A stretch of 64,000 nucleotides of DNA, from contig NZ_CALNVW010000002.1 in NCBI RefSeq assembly GCF_940670765.1, forward strand, positions 1 through 64,000, read 5' to 3'. Made by a program: the position numbers and the translations under genes. This DNA comes from Streptomyces sp. A 4/2. GTDB taxonomy: Bacteria; Actinomycetota; Actinomycetes; Streptomycetales; Streptomycetaceae. This document shows, one piece after another, positions 23,905 through 33,551 of this stretch. The notes beneath the pieces were generated by a model, which was given only the letters and a program-made list of their open reading frames with translations, ran no database searches and was not told where the DNA came from. Positions within the stretch are counted from its first letter, which is position 1, and the number at the start of each line of letters is the position of its first letter.

Positions 23905-25488
23905 ATGGACACACCTCGCTTCGGTATCCCCGAGAAGCTCGCCGGCCGGATGAGCATGGCCGAGCAGCACGAGTACCTGCGCACCAAGCTCACCCGCCGC
24001 GGAGTTCTCCGTACGACGGCCGCCACCGCCGCCGTCGCCGGGGCGGGCGTCGCGGCGGGCGCCCCGGCCGCGTACGCGGCCCCCGCACACCGGCCCGTCC
24101 CTTCCACGCCCGCTCACTCCACGCCCGCCGTCGACGGTTCGCTGGTCGCACCGTTCGGCCGCCACCTCGCCTACGGAGCGGACCCCAGGACGCAGATGCG
24201 CGTCTCCTGGCAGGTCCCCTTCGCGGTGAAGCGGCCGTACATCCGGATCGGCACCGCCCCCTGGGACCTGAGCCGGAAGATCAGCGCCGAGGTGCGGCAC
24301 CTGACCACGCCCCGCCTGAACGGCGGCAAGATCGCCGCCGCCGAGCAGTTCTACGTCCACGCCGGACTGGACCGGCTGCGGCCGGGGACGACGTACTACT
24401 ACGGCGTCGGGCACGACGGCTTCGACCCGGCCGACCGCCGCCACCTGGGCACGCTCGGCACCTTCACCACCGCTCCCGCGCGGGCCGAGTCGTTCACCTT
24501 CACGGCCTTCGGCGACCAGGGCGTGAGCTACCACGCGCTCGGCAACGACCAGCTGATCCTGGGCCAGAACCCGTCGTTCCACCTGCACGCGGGTGACATC
24601 TGCTACGCCGACCCGTCGGGCTCCGGCCAGGAGACCGACACGTACGACGCGCGCACCTGGGACCAGTTCCTGGCCCAGACGGAGACCGTCGCGAAGACCG
24701 TGCCGTGGATGGTGACCACCGGCAACCACGACATGGAAGCCTGGTACTCGCCCGACGGCTACGGCGGCCAGAACGCGCGCTGGACCCTGCCCGACAACGG
24801 CCCGGACCCGGTGAACCAGCCCGGCGTGTACTCGTTCGTGCACGGCAATGTGGGCGTCGTCGCGCTGGACGCCAACGACGTCTCGTACGAGATCCCCGCC
24901 AACTACGGCATCAGCGGCGGCAAGCAGACCCGCTGGCTCGACAAGCGCCTCGGCGAACTGCGGAAGAACCACGACGTCGACTTCGTCGTGATCTTCTTCC
25001 ACCACTGCGCGTTCTCCACGACGAACTCGCACGCCTCGGAGGGCGGAGTGCGCGAGGAGTGGGTACCGCTCTTCGAGAAGCACCAGGTGGACCTGGTCAT
25101 CAACGGCCACAATCACGTGTACGAGCGCACCGACGCGATCCTGCGGAACAAGGTCGCCAGGAAGGTCCCCATCGGCGAGCGGACCGACCCGACGCGGGAC
25201 GGCATCGTGTACGTGACGGCGGGCGGCGCGGGCAAGTCGCTGTACGACTTCCCGGCGCCCGACAGTTACGAGGGACACCTCGACGAGCAGGAGAGCGTGC
25301 CCACGTACCACTGGGTCAAGGGCGGCGCCAAGGCCACCGAGACCGTCGAGTGGTCCCGGGTGCGGTACACCGGCTACTCGTTCCTCGCGGTGGAGGTGAC
25401 GACCGGCCGACAGGCGAAGCTCAAGGTCAGCGCACTCGCCGAATCGGGCGAGCGCATCGACCACTTCGAGATCCAGCGCGGCCACTGA
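23905..25488 (+). CDS. Tat-exported purple-acid-phosphatase-like metallophosphoesterase
   Basis: 527 aa. A twin-arginine signal (LTRRGVLRTTAATAAVAG) begins about residue 30, after the streptomycete-type lead MDTPRFGIPEKLAGRMSMAEQ. A fibronectin-like N-terminal domain (about 75-190) is followed by a calcineurin-type catalytic domain with the metal motifs FGDQG, HAGDICYAD, TTGNHDM, FFHHCAF and INGHNHVYERT. These place it with purple acid phosphatases that release phosphate from organic esters outside the cell. ATG 23905 was preferred over an upstream TTG. A terminator hairpin follows at 25507. Confidence 0.88.
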   Translation: MDTPRFGIPEKLAGRMSMAEQHEYLRTKLTRRGVLRTTAATAAVAGAGVAAGAPAAYAAPAHRPVPSTPAHSTPAVDGSLVAPFGRHLAYGADPRTQMRVSWQVPFAVKRPYIRIGTAPWDLSRKISAEVRHLTTPRLNGGKIAAAEQFYVHAGLDRLRPGTTYYYGVGHDGFDPADRRHLGTLGTFTTAPARAESFTFTAFGDQGVSYHALGNDQLILGQNPSFHLHAGDICYADPSGSGQETDTYDARTWDQFLAQTETVAKTVPWMVTTGNHDMEAWYSPDGYGGQNARWTLPDNGPDPVNQPGVYSFVHGNVGVVALDANDVSYEIPANYGISGGKQTRWLDKRLGELRKNHDVDFVVIFFHHCAFSTTNSHASEGGVREEWVPLFEKHQVDLVINGHNHVYERTDAILRNKVARKVPIGERTDPTRDGIVYVTAGGAGKSLYDFPAPDSYEGHLDEQESVPTYHWVKGGAKATETVEWSRVRYTGYSFLAVEVTTGRQAKLKVSALAESGERIDHFEIQRGH

Positions 25489-25506
25489 CCCCGTGATCCC
25501 GCTCGA

Positions 25507-25540
25507 CGACCGCCCTGCGCCGTACGGTGCGGGGCGGTCG
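25507..25540. terminator. bidirectional terminator after the phosphoesterase
   Basis: CGACCGCCC (25507-25515) pairs with GGGCGGTCG (25532-25540), with further pairing inside; it serves the + strand phosphoesterase and the convergent 44-aa gene. Confidence 0.65.
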
Positions 25541-25566
25541 GCGCCCACGGGTGCGAGTACCGGCGG

Positions 25567-25701
25567 TCAGTGACCGGTGGAGCCGCCGTTGTCACGGCGG
25601 TCGAGTGCGCGCTGGAGGGCTGCTGCCGCGTTCCTGCGGTCGGACTCACCCGAACGTGCGGCGCGGGTGGTGTGACGGACGCGGCGGACGGTCTCGGCCA
25701 T
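25567..25701 (-). CDS. 44-aa basic hypothetical protein
   Basis: The short frame begins MAETVRRVRHTTRAARSGE, continues with NAAAALQRALDRRD and ends STGH before TGA. It is rich in Arg and has no membrane segment or signal. AAGGAG eight bases before ATG 25701 is a strong ribosome site and a terminator lies just beyond, so it looks like a real gene. I do not recognise a function. A helical, nucleic-acid-binding or leader role is possible but not shown. Confidence 0.6.
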   Translation of the reverse strand: MAETVRRVRHTTRAARSGESDRRNAAAALQRALDRRDNGGSTGH

Positions 25702-25953
25702 GGTGATCGACTCCTTGAAGAGCAAGGGGGATATCGATGCGCCGGAAGGGGCGGGGAGCGGGGCGCCGCAGGGGTTACCTGCATCGGGGCGCGGCTCACG
25801 ACCGCCACTCGCTGGGTCGAGCGAGACGTTCGGCTCCTACCAAGCTAAGGGAGCAGGGCCGCTCTGTCTCCACAATTACTCGGACTTCCTACTATCTGAG
25901 ACGCGATCACATCTCCGCCTGACTCGCGGACACCCCTACCTGGCTCGCGACGC

Positions 25954-25980
25954 CACCTAGGTTGCATTCCTAACTAGGTG
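25954..25980. promoter_or_regulatory. inverted repeat at the PadR gene start
   Basis: CACCTAG (25954-25960) and CTAGGTG (25974-25980) form a perfect inverted repeat 17-43 bases before the padR ATG, overlapping its likely promoter. Probable autoregulatory PadR operator. Confidence 0.5.
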
Positions 25981-25996
25981 GTGCTGCAATACAACC

Positions 25997-26344
25997 ATGG
26001 CCGCAGACCGCAGATCCAGCTGGCTCAAGGGCGTCCTTGACCTCCTCGTGCTCACCTGCCTCACCGGAGGCGAGAGCTACGGATACGAGATCGCCAAGGC
26101 GCTGGCCGCCGCCGGGGTCGGCGAGATCAAGGGCGGGACGCTCTACCCCGTGCTGAACCGGCTCGAAGAAGCCGGACTCGTGGTCGGGGATTTCCGCGCC
26201 GCCGAGCGCGGGCCGGGGCGCCGCTACTACCGGCTGACCAGCGGGGGCAGGAAGGCACTCGGCGAACAGAGCGCGGCCTGGCTGGAGTTCCACACGCACG
26301 TACGGACGATGCTGGAACCAGGGGGAACAGGGGACATGCCATGA
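25997..26344 (+). CDS. PadR-family transcriptional regulator
   Basis: 115 aa. The winged-helix core is clear: LKGVLDLLVLTCLTGGESYG, YEIAKALAAAGVGEIKGGTLYPVLNRLEEAGLV split over two helices, then GRRYYRLTSGGRKAL. Short PadR proteins of this type repress adjacent membrane-protein genes. Its stop overlaps the next ATG (ATGA at 26341-26344), so the pair is translationally coupled. No clear ribosome site precedes ATG 25997. Confidence 0.88.
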   Translation: MAADRRSSWLKGVLDLLVLTCLTGGESYGYEIAKALAAAGVGEIKGGTLYPVLNRLEEAGLVVGDFRAAERGPGRRYYRLTSGGRKALGEQSAAWLEFHTHVRTMLEPGGTGDMP

Positions 26345-27096
26345 CGGATCGCTCGGACACCGATATCGAGTACTTCGCGGAACTCACCGCGGCGCTGCGC
26401 TCACACGGGAGGCCCCGGGAGGAGGTGTCGGCCACCGTCGATGACCTCTCGGGCTACCTCGCCGAGACCGGGACGAGTGCGCAGGAGGAGTTCGGCCCGG
26501 TGGACGTGTTCGCGGAGCGGCTCACGGCGGCCGAGGACGGTCCCGCCGCCGGGCAAGGGACCGAGCCCCGGACCTGGAAGTGGATCGCCGACATCTACGC
26601 CGACCGCCGGCAGCTCAACCACTTCGGCGACCAGGGCTGGGAGATCGAACGCATCGACCGCCTGGGCCGGTTCGTCGCCCGCCGCGACCCGGCCACCGCG
26701 ATGCGCTGGGAGTACCGGCGCGAAGTGGTCAACGCAGCGGACCGTACGGCGAAGGCGGCCGAACTGGCCCCCGACGGTTGGGAGTTGTGCGGCCACTGCC
26801 TGTACCTCATGTACTTCAAACGGCCGAAGGCGGCGAGCGCGGGCCCGGCGGCCGACCTCGCCGAACTGCCGGAAGTCCCGCACCAGAAGATCTTCCTGCG
26901 GAATCGCGCGCAACGCGGAAAGCTCTTGCTCGCCCTGCTCTCCGCCGTGGTGAGCGGCACGGTGGTGTCCCTCGCCGTGCAGCACGGGGCAAGCGTCACG
27001 CCCATCCTGATCGCAGCGCTGCTCGCGGGGGTGGTGGGCGGGGGCACTGCCTGGTACGGCGTCAAACGGGACGCCGTCGGACAGGTCGAGGACTGA
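26341..27096 (+). CDS. PadR-coupled membrane protein with DUF2812-like middle region
   Basis: 251 aa. The N-terminal 80 residues (EYFAELTAALRSHGRPREEV) resemble the helical DUF1700/HAAS domain typical of PadR partners. The middle part (WEIERIDRLGRFVARRD to YLMYFKRP) has DUF2812-like W/F pattern. Two hydrophobic segments near the C-terminus (LLLALLSAVVSGTVVSLAV and PILIAALLAGVVGGGTAWY) anchor it. PadR-HAAS pairs often control envelope stress genes; the exact role here is unknown. Confidence 0.65.
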   Translation: MTDRSDTDIEYFAELTAALRSHGRPREEVSATVDDLSGYLAETGTSAQEEFGPVDVFAERLTAAEDGPAAGQGTEPRTWKWIADIYADRRQLNHFGDQGWEIERIDRLGRFVARRDPATAMRWEYRREVVNAADRTAKAAELAPDGWELCGHCLYLMYFKRPKAASAGPAADLAELPEVPHQKIFLRNRAQRGKLLLALLSAVVSGTVVSLAVQHGASVTPILIAALLAGVVGGGTAWYGVKRDAVGQVED

Positions 27097-27118
27097 GCCG
27101 GTACCCGCACCTGCCGAT

Positions 27119-27178
27119 CGCCCTGGTTCGCCCCTTCGCAGATCAGATTTCGCAGATCAGATGGAGCAAACCAGGGCG
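27119..27178. terminator. hairpin with internal 14-bp tandem repeat between convergent genes
   Basis: CGCCCTGGTT (27119-27128) pairs with AACCAGGGCG (27169-27178). The 40-base loop holds two exact tandem copies of TTCGCAGATCAGAT (27135-27148, 27149-27162). Position between convergent stops suggests a terminator. Confidence 0.5.
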
Positions 27179-27203
27179 TTCGGGCCACAGCTCTTCCGAG
27201 TGG

Positions 27204-28436
27204 CTAGCGGGTCCTCGCCGCGTTCCTGCGGCGCAGTGCGAAGACCAGGCCGCCGCCGAGTGCGACCGCGGCCGCACCGATGCCGGTCACCAGGGGGGTG
27301 TTGCCCGCGCCGGTCGAGGCCATCGTGCCGGTCGCGTCGCCGACCGTCGTGGTGCCGTCCGTCGTCGAGCCCCCGGTCGACGTCGTGGAGCCCGAGGTGC
27401 CCGTACCGCCGGTCGACTGGGCCTGGGTGCCGCCGTTGGTCGAACCGGACGTGGAGCCCGACGTCGAACCGGCCGTCGATGAGCCTCCGTTGGATCCGCC
27501 GGATGAGCCTGAGCCCGTGCCGGATCCCGTACCCGTGACGTCGATCACGAGCTTCGCCTTGTCGTTGGCGGCGTTCTTGTCGAAGACCGGGTGGATGTCG
27601 TACACCGACGTGGCCTTCACCTCGCTCGACGTGTCCTTCGCGCCGCTCTCGATCTTGAGCACGAACTTGTACGTGTGCAGCGAGCCGACCTCGTAGAGGT
27701 GGTCGGAAGGCAGGCAGACGTACGTGCGCTTGCCCGGTGCGGACGGGCCGCTCGGGCCGTCGATACCGAAGGGCAGGCAGTCCTTCGGGACCTCGACGGC
27801 CGTGGTGCCCTTGGGTATGCCGACCATCACCGCCGGCTGGTCGTCGCTCGTGTTGTCGTCGATCCAGCCGGGGCCGTCGTTGCGCAGCCCCGCGGTGACC
27901 GTCACCTTGTCGCCGGGCTTGCCCTTGGCGTTGTCGCCGACGGCGGCGAGGTCGGCGGTGTTGTCCGCGGTGACCGCGAGCGAGCGGTAACTGATGTCGG
28001 TGGAACCGGACTCCGGGTCGCCGCCGGTGGAGCCGGTGCCGTACTCCACGTTCTCCAGCAGCGCCTTGGACAGCACCTTGAACTTGAGGGGCACGTCGAA
28101 GGACTTGCCCGGGTCGAGCACCTGGTCGAAGTGGCAGACGGCCACCGACACCTGGTCGGCGTCGGTCGAGTACGTACATCCGGCGGCGTGCTCCGGGAAT
28201 TCGATGCCGCGCGTGATCCGCAGCCGCATCGTGAGGCCGTCGGCGGGCGCGTCGCCCTGGTTGGTGAAGGTGAGGGAGTCCTCGCGGACCGTGCCCGGCT
28301 GCCACGGATCGCTGGACAGCTCGGACACCACGAGGGCGGGGGCTGTCCCGTCGGCGTGCGCCTGGGCGGCCGGTGCGAGGGCGACGGCGAGCAGGGCCGC
28401 CGCTACGGCGGACGACGAGCTGATGCGGTGACGCAA
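27204..28436 (-). CDS. secreted cell-wall-anchored protein (sortase-substrate type)
   Basis: 410 aa. Signal peptide RHRISSSSAVAAALLAVALA, cleaved near AQAHA. The body (about 35-290) has two Ig-like/DUF11-like beta regions with two Cys pairs. A Ser/Thr/Gly spacer of about 70 residues follows, then a sorting signal: MASTG, a hydrophobic segment (PLVTGIGAAAVALGGGLVFAL) and RRRNAARTR. MASTG is a variant of the LAxTG motif used by class E sortases of streptomycetes. TTG 28436 was chosen because GGGAG is nine bases upstream and the signal peptide starts there. Function unknown; adhesion or matrix role is plausible. No sortase gene is adjacent. Confidence 0.75.
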   Translation of the reverse strand: MRHRISSSSAVAAALLAVALAPAAQAHADGTAPALVVSELSSDPWQPGTVREDSLTFTNQGDAPADGLTMRLRITRGIEFPEHAAGCTYSTDADQVSVAVCHFDQVLDPGKSFDVPLKFKVLSKALLENVEYGTGSTGGDPESGSTDISYRSLAVTADNTADLAAVGDNAKGKPGDKVTVTAGLRNDGPGWIDDNTSDDQPAVMVGIPKGTTAVEVPKDCLPFGIDGPSGPSAPGKRTYVCLPSDHLYEVGSLHTYKFVLKIESGAKDTSSEVKATSVYDIHPVFDKNAANDKAKLVIDVTGTGSGTGSGSSGGSNGGSSTAGSTSGSTSGSTNGGTQAQSTGGTGTSGSTTSTGGSTTDGTTTVGDATGTMASTGAGNTPLVTGIGAAAVALGGGLVFALRRRNAARTR

Positions 28437-28539
28437 AACGGTTCTCCCGGGTGGGTTTCTGCTGTGTACGCGGGTACCTGCGGCGCGGGTTCTCGGCCTG
28501 CACGCACGGGCACCTCCCGCGTGGGGGGGGCTTCGACCA

Positions 28540-28555
28540 CACGTGAATTCATGTG
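28540..28555. promoter_or_regulatory. 16-bp palindrome upstream of the surface-protein gene
   Basis: CACGTGAATTCATGTG is symmetric except at one base pair and lies about 105 bases before the TTG start. Candidate operator; no regulator assigned. Confidence 0.35.
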
Positions 28556-28663
28556 CGGTACGGGGGCTTTGACCGCCGGGTGACGCACAGGGTTGCACGA
28601 GGTCACGGGACCATCACCGGTGCGGCACAGGTCCCACACCTGGAGCCGCGGACCGCGGCCGGC

Positions 28664-29344
28664 TCATCCGGTGACGGTCTCGATGTCCTCCGGCACGCCC
28701 GTGACGCCCCGCACCACCTCGCCGCTGCCCCTCCGGACGGGCAGCACGCTCGCGAGCAGCCCGTCGTCGGCCGGGTACGGGAGCTCCCGGGGCAGCAGGG
28801 CGGTCGCCGCCGCTTCGTCGCCCTCGCGGACCAGCGCGTGGATCCGGTGCACCAGCGGGGTGACGTCCCGGATCGAGACCGTCCATTCGTCCGCGTACCG
28901 CCGCGCCGCCTCCCCGCTGAGGCCGAGCTGCAACGAGCGGTGGGGCTGCGGGCGGAGCCACAGATCTCGTTCCGGGTCCCACTGCACCCGGGCCGGTGAC
29001 CGCTGCAACTCCCTCTTCCAGGCGGCCTGGTCGGCGTGGAACCCGCGCTCGTACGCGGAGAGACACGCGTGCCGCAGCGCCCAGTCGAACCCGGCGCGGC
29101 TGATCTCGACGGCCAGGACCGTCTCCTGGCCCTCCTTCGCCGCCCAGCCGCAGCGGTACATCATCCACAGGAACGACGGCTTGATCCAGGTCATCCGGGA
29201 CCGCTTCCAGGCTGCGGGGAAACGGCCGTCGCGGGCGGCGGGGAGGCCCAGGGACGGGGTGTACGCCTGGTAGACGGTGACCGTCGACTCCGTGTGGAGC
29301 GCGCGGATGCGGTGGGACGGTTCGGGGGCGAGGTGTTCTGCCAT
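28664..29344 (-). CDS. DUF4291 family protein
   Basis: 226 aa. The block RMTWIKPSFLWMMYRCGWAA followed by VLAVEISRAGFDWAL is the hallmark of DUF4291, as are VQWDPERDL and SLQLGLSG. No catalytic chemistry is established for the family. No signal or membrane segment. ATG 29344 gives the family's usual length of about 200-230 residues. It stands alone between the surface-protein gene and pruA. Confidence 0.82.
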   Translation of the reverse strand: MAEHLAPEPSHRIRALHTESTVTVYQAYTPSLGLPAARDGRFPAAWKRSRMTWIKPSFLWMMYRCGWAAKEGQETVLAVEISRAGFDWALRHACLSAYERGFHADQAAWKRELQRSPARVQWDPERDLWLRPQPHRSLQLGLSGEAARRYADEWTVSIRDVTPLVHRIHALVREGDEAAATALLPRELPYPADDGLLASVLPVRRGSGEVVRGVTGVPEDIETVTG

Positions 29345-29412
29345 GCGGGCAAGGGTGCGTCGGCGCACGGCGGGCGCGCCACTGAATTCCGTACGGCCCC
29401 GGGAACGCGAAA

Positions 29413-29448
29413 CCGCCCCCGCCCGGTGGGGGGACCGGATGGGGGCGG
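29413..29448 (-). terminator. terminator of pruA
   Basis: CCGCCCCC...CCGGT (29413-29427) pairs with ACCGG...GGGGGCGG (29434-29448) with a small bulge, 39 bases after the pruA stop. Confidence 0.6.
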
Positions 29449-29487
29449 AGCTTCGCGGGGCGTGCCCGGGGTGACCCGGGGGGGGTG

Positions 29488-31128
<1,641 letters not shown>

Positions 31129-31175
31129 GAGTGCCTTGTCTCCTTGTGTCAGGGGTGGGTGGTCAGCCGGGCGGG

Positions 31176-32102
31176 TCAGCCCTTGGTGAGGATGGAGCGG
31201 CCGAAGAACAGCAGGTTGGCCGGCTTCTCCGCGAGACGGCGCATGAAGTAGCCGTACCAGTCGGTGCCGTACGCGGTGTAGACGCGCATCCGGTGGCCCT
31301 CGGCCGCGAGCCGGATGTGCTCCTCGCTGCGGATGCCGTACAGCATCTGGAACTCGTACTCGTCCAGCTTGCGCCCGGCCTTGCGTGCCAGCTCCTGCGC
31401 GACGGCTATCAGACGCGGGTCGTGGGACCCGATCATCGGGTAGCCGTCGCCCTCCATCAGGGTCTTCAGGATGCGGACGTAGGCCTTGTCGATCTCGGGC
31501 TTGGCCTGGTACGCGACGGAGGCGGGCTCCTTGTAGGCGCCCTTCACGATGCGGACGCGGCTGCCTGCGGCGGCCAGGCGGCGGGCGTCGTCCTCGGTGC
31601 GGAACAGGTACGCCTGGATCACGCATCCGGTCTGCGGGAAGTCCTTCCGCAGCTCCTCGTGGATGGCGAACATCGAGTCGAGGGTGGTGTGGTCCTCGGC
31701 GTCGAGGGTGACCGTGGTGCCGATCTCGGCGGCGGCCTCGACGACCGGGCGGACGTTGGCGAGCGCCAGCTCGTGCCCGCCTTCCAGCGCCTGGCCGAAC
31801 ATGGAGAGCTTGACGGACATCTCGGCCTTGGTGCCCAGACCGAGGTCCTTGAGGCGGCCGATCAGTTCCAGGTAGGCGTCACGGGCCGCGGCGGCCTGCT
31901 CGGGCGTGGTGATGTCCTCGCCCACCACGTCCATGGTGACCTCAAGGCCCTTGTCGGCGGCGTCCTCGATGATCGGGACGACCTGGTCGACCGTCTCACC
32001 GGCGATGAACCGGCCGACGACCTGCTTGGTGCCAGGTGCGGCCGAAATGAAACGGCGCATCTTGTCGCTGCGGGACGCGGCGAGAATCACGGGACCCAGC
32101 AC
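31176..32102 (-). CDS. proline dehydrogenase, monofunctional
   Basis: 308 aa FAD-dependent PRODH barrel, as found in Gram-positives without the PutA fusion. Motifs: VTMDVVGEDITT, AEMSVKLSMFG, VTLDAEDHTTLD, SRVRIVKGAYKEP, EFQMLYGIR and YTAYGTDWYGYFMRRLAEKP. It oxidises proline to pyrroline-5-carboxylate. GTG 32102 has GGAGGTG five bases upstream, a strong start. First gene of the proline catabolic operon, divergent from a PucR-type activator. Confidence 0.93.
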   Translation of the reverse strand: MLGPVILAASRSDKMRRFISAAPGTKQVVGRFIAGETVDQVVPIIEDAADKGLEVTMDVVGEDITTPEQAAAARDAYLELIGRLKDLGLGTKAEMSVKLSMFGQALEGGHELALANVRPVVEAAAEIGTTVTLDAEDHTTLDSMFAIHEELRKDFPQTGCVIQAYLFRTEDDARRLAAAGSRVRIVKGAYKEPASVAYQAKPEIDKAYVRILKTLMEGDGYPMIGSHDPRLIAVAQELARKAGRKLDEYEFQMLYGIRSEEHIRLAAEGHRMRVYTAYGTDWYGYFMRRLAEKPANLLFFGRSILTKG

Positions 32103-32252
32103 GGGGCACCTCCACGGAAAGTACGAACGAAGGCCGTACCTGCGCAGACCGATACAGAGCGGTACAGAGCGGTACGGAGAACCACCGTGAAATCTAGGGA
32201 TCACTCCGATTTTCTGCCATCGACAGCTGTCACGCATCCGTACCCCGGATCT

Positions 32253-32266
32253 CAGACATATGTCTG
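32253..32266. promoter_or_regulatory. perfect palindrome in the proline-catabolism divergent promoter
   Basis: CAGACATATGTCTG is a perfect 14-bp palindrome 22-35 bases ahead of the regulator GTG and about 150 bases before proline dehydrogenase. A plausible operator of the PucR-type protein. A related half CAGACAT recurs inside the hairpin downstream of the regulator (33497-33503). Confidence 0.5.
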
Positions 32267-32287
32267 AAGGGGTGCGAGAATGCCAGG

Positions 32288-33445
32288 GTGAAGGCTGATT
32301 ACCAGGACCTGGCCGACGAGATCTCGGCGCTGCTCGGCGCCCCCGCGACGCTGGAGAACCGGGATTTCGGGCTGATCGCCTTCGGCGCGCACGACAGCGA
32401 GGACGACAGCGCCATGGACCCGGTCCGCACCCGGTCGATCCTGACCCGGCGCTCGACACCCGCGGTCCGTGCCTGGTTCGAGGGCTTCGGGATCACCCAC
32501 GCGACCGGCCCGGTCCGGATCCCCGCGGCCCCCGACGCCGGCGTGTACCGGGGAAGGATCTGCCTGCCGGTACGCCACCGTGGCACGGTCTACGGCTACG
32601 TCTGGCTCCTGGACACCGACCCGGGCCCCACGGAACAGCAGCTGGCCGCGGCGATGGAGGTGACCGCGCGCATCGGTGACCTGCTCTTCGACGAGGCACA
32701 GGCGGGCGCCGGTCTGTCCCGCGAATTCCGCGCGGTCCTCACCGCCGAACGGGGCTGGCCGCGGGACATGGCGGTCGCCTCCCTGCGTACGGCGCTGGGC
32801 CCGAGCGCCGACGGGCTGCACGCCATGGTGTGCGTGACGCCGTGGCCGGACGAGGACACACCGGTACGCCCGGTACCGGCCACCGCGGCGCTGTGCACCA
32901 TGCCGGCCGACGGCGGCCCGGCGGCCGGGGACGCCACCACGTACCGCCTGGCCGCGCTGATCCGGCTGCGCACGCCGGACGCGCTCGACCCGGCGCTGAC
33001 CGCCGCGGCCCACCTCAGGGAGTCGGCGGGCGCCGGGGCCACGGCGGGGATCGCACCGGCCCGCCGGGGTCTGGGCGAGCTGACCGCGTCCTGGCAGGAG
33101 TCCTCGGCGGCATCCCGCGCCGCCGCGGCCGAGAGCCGGTTCGGCGCGGTCGCCGCATGGGCGTCGATCGGCCCGTACCGCATGCTGACGGCGCTCCCCC
33201 AGGAGACGGCCCCGGACCCCGTGGTGGGCGATCTGCTGTCGCCCGCCCACACCGAACTGGCCCACACCGCCGAGGTGTTCCTCGACCGCGCGGGCCAGGC
33301 CGGGCGTACGGCGGCGGCACTGGGCATCCACCGTCAGACGCTCTACTACCGCCTCTCCCGCATCGAGCAGCTGACCGGCCTCGACCTGGACGAGGGCGAG
33401 GACCGGCTGCTGCTGCACATGGCGCTGAAGAGGGCTCGACTGTAA
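32288..33445 (+). CDS. pruR: PucR-type helix-turn-helix regulator of proline catabolism
   Basis: 385 aa. A long N-terminal sensory region (GAF-like, about 1-150) and middle GGDEF-like CdaR region are followed by the PucR C-terminal helix-turn-helix: [14 protein letters not shown] helix, then [20 protein letters not shown] and [19 protein letters not shown]. The same family activates proline genes in other actinobacteria and Bacillus (PutR/PrnR type), and its divergent position from pruA-prodh makes this role likely. The GTG at 32288 has only a weak GAGAA upstream. The symbol is given by context. Confidence 0.83.
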   Translation: MKADYQDLADEISALLGAPATLENRDFGLIAFGAHDSEDDSAMDPVRTRSILTRRSTPAVRAWFEGFGITHATGPVRIPAAPDAGVYRGRICLPVRHRGTVYGYVWLLDTDPGPTEQQLAAAMEVTARIGDLLFDEAQAGAGLSREFRAVLTAERGWPRDMAVASLRTALGPSADGLHAMVCVTPWPDEDTPVRPVPATAALCTMPADGGPAAGDATTYRLAALIRLRTPDALDPALTAAAHLRESAGAGATAGIAPARRGLGELTASWQESSAASRAAAAESRFGAVAAWASIGPYRMLTALPQETAPDPVVGDLLSPAHTELAHTAEVFLDRAGQAGRTAAALGIHRQTLYYRLSRIEQLTGLDLDEGEDRLLLHMALKRARL

Positions 33446-33484
33446 GAGACCGCGCCGGTCTCCGACCCCGCCCCGGACAGCAGC

Positions 33485-33533
33485 GCACCCGGCGCGCAGA
33501 CATCTGTGCTCCACATGTCTACGGGCCGGGTGC
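33485..33533. terminator. bidirectional terminator between pruR and serA
   Basis: GCACCCGGC (33485-33493) pairs with GCCGGGTGC (33525-33533), with an inner AGACAT/ATGTCT pair. Lies between convergent stops. Confidence 0.65.
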
Positions 33534-33551
33534 GCCGGTGAGGTACGGGGA

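Noticed and set aside
23821..25548. 575-codon minus-strand frame opposite the phosphoesterase
   Set aside because: Shadow of the Tat phosphoesterase, which has all metal motifs on the other strand.
32154..32173. ACAGAGCGGT twice in tandem ahead of proline dehydrogenase
   Set aside because: Only two 10-bp copies without symmetry; not enough to call an operator array.
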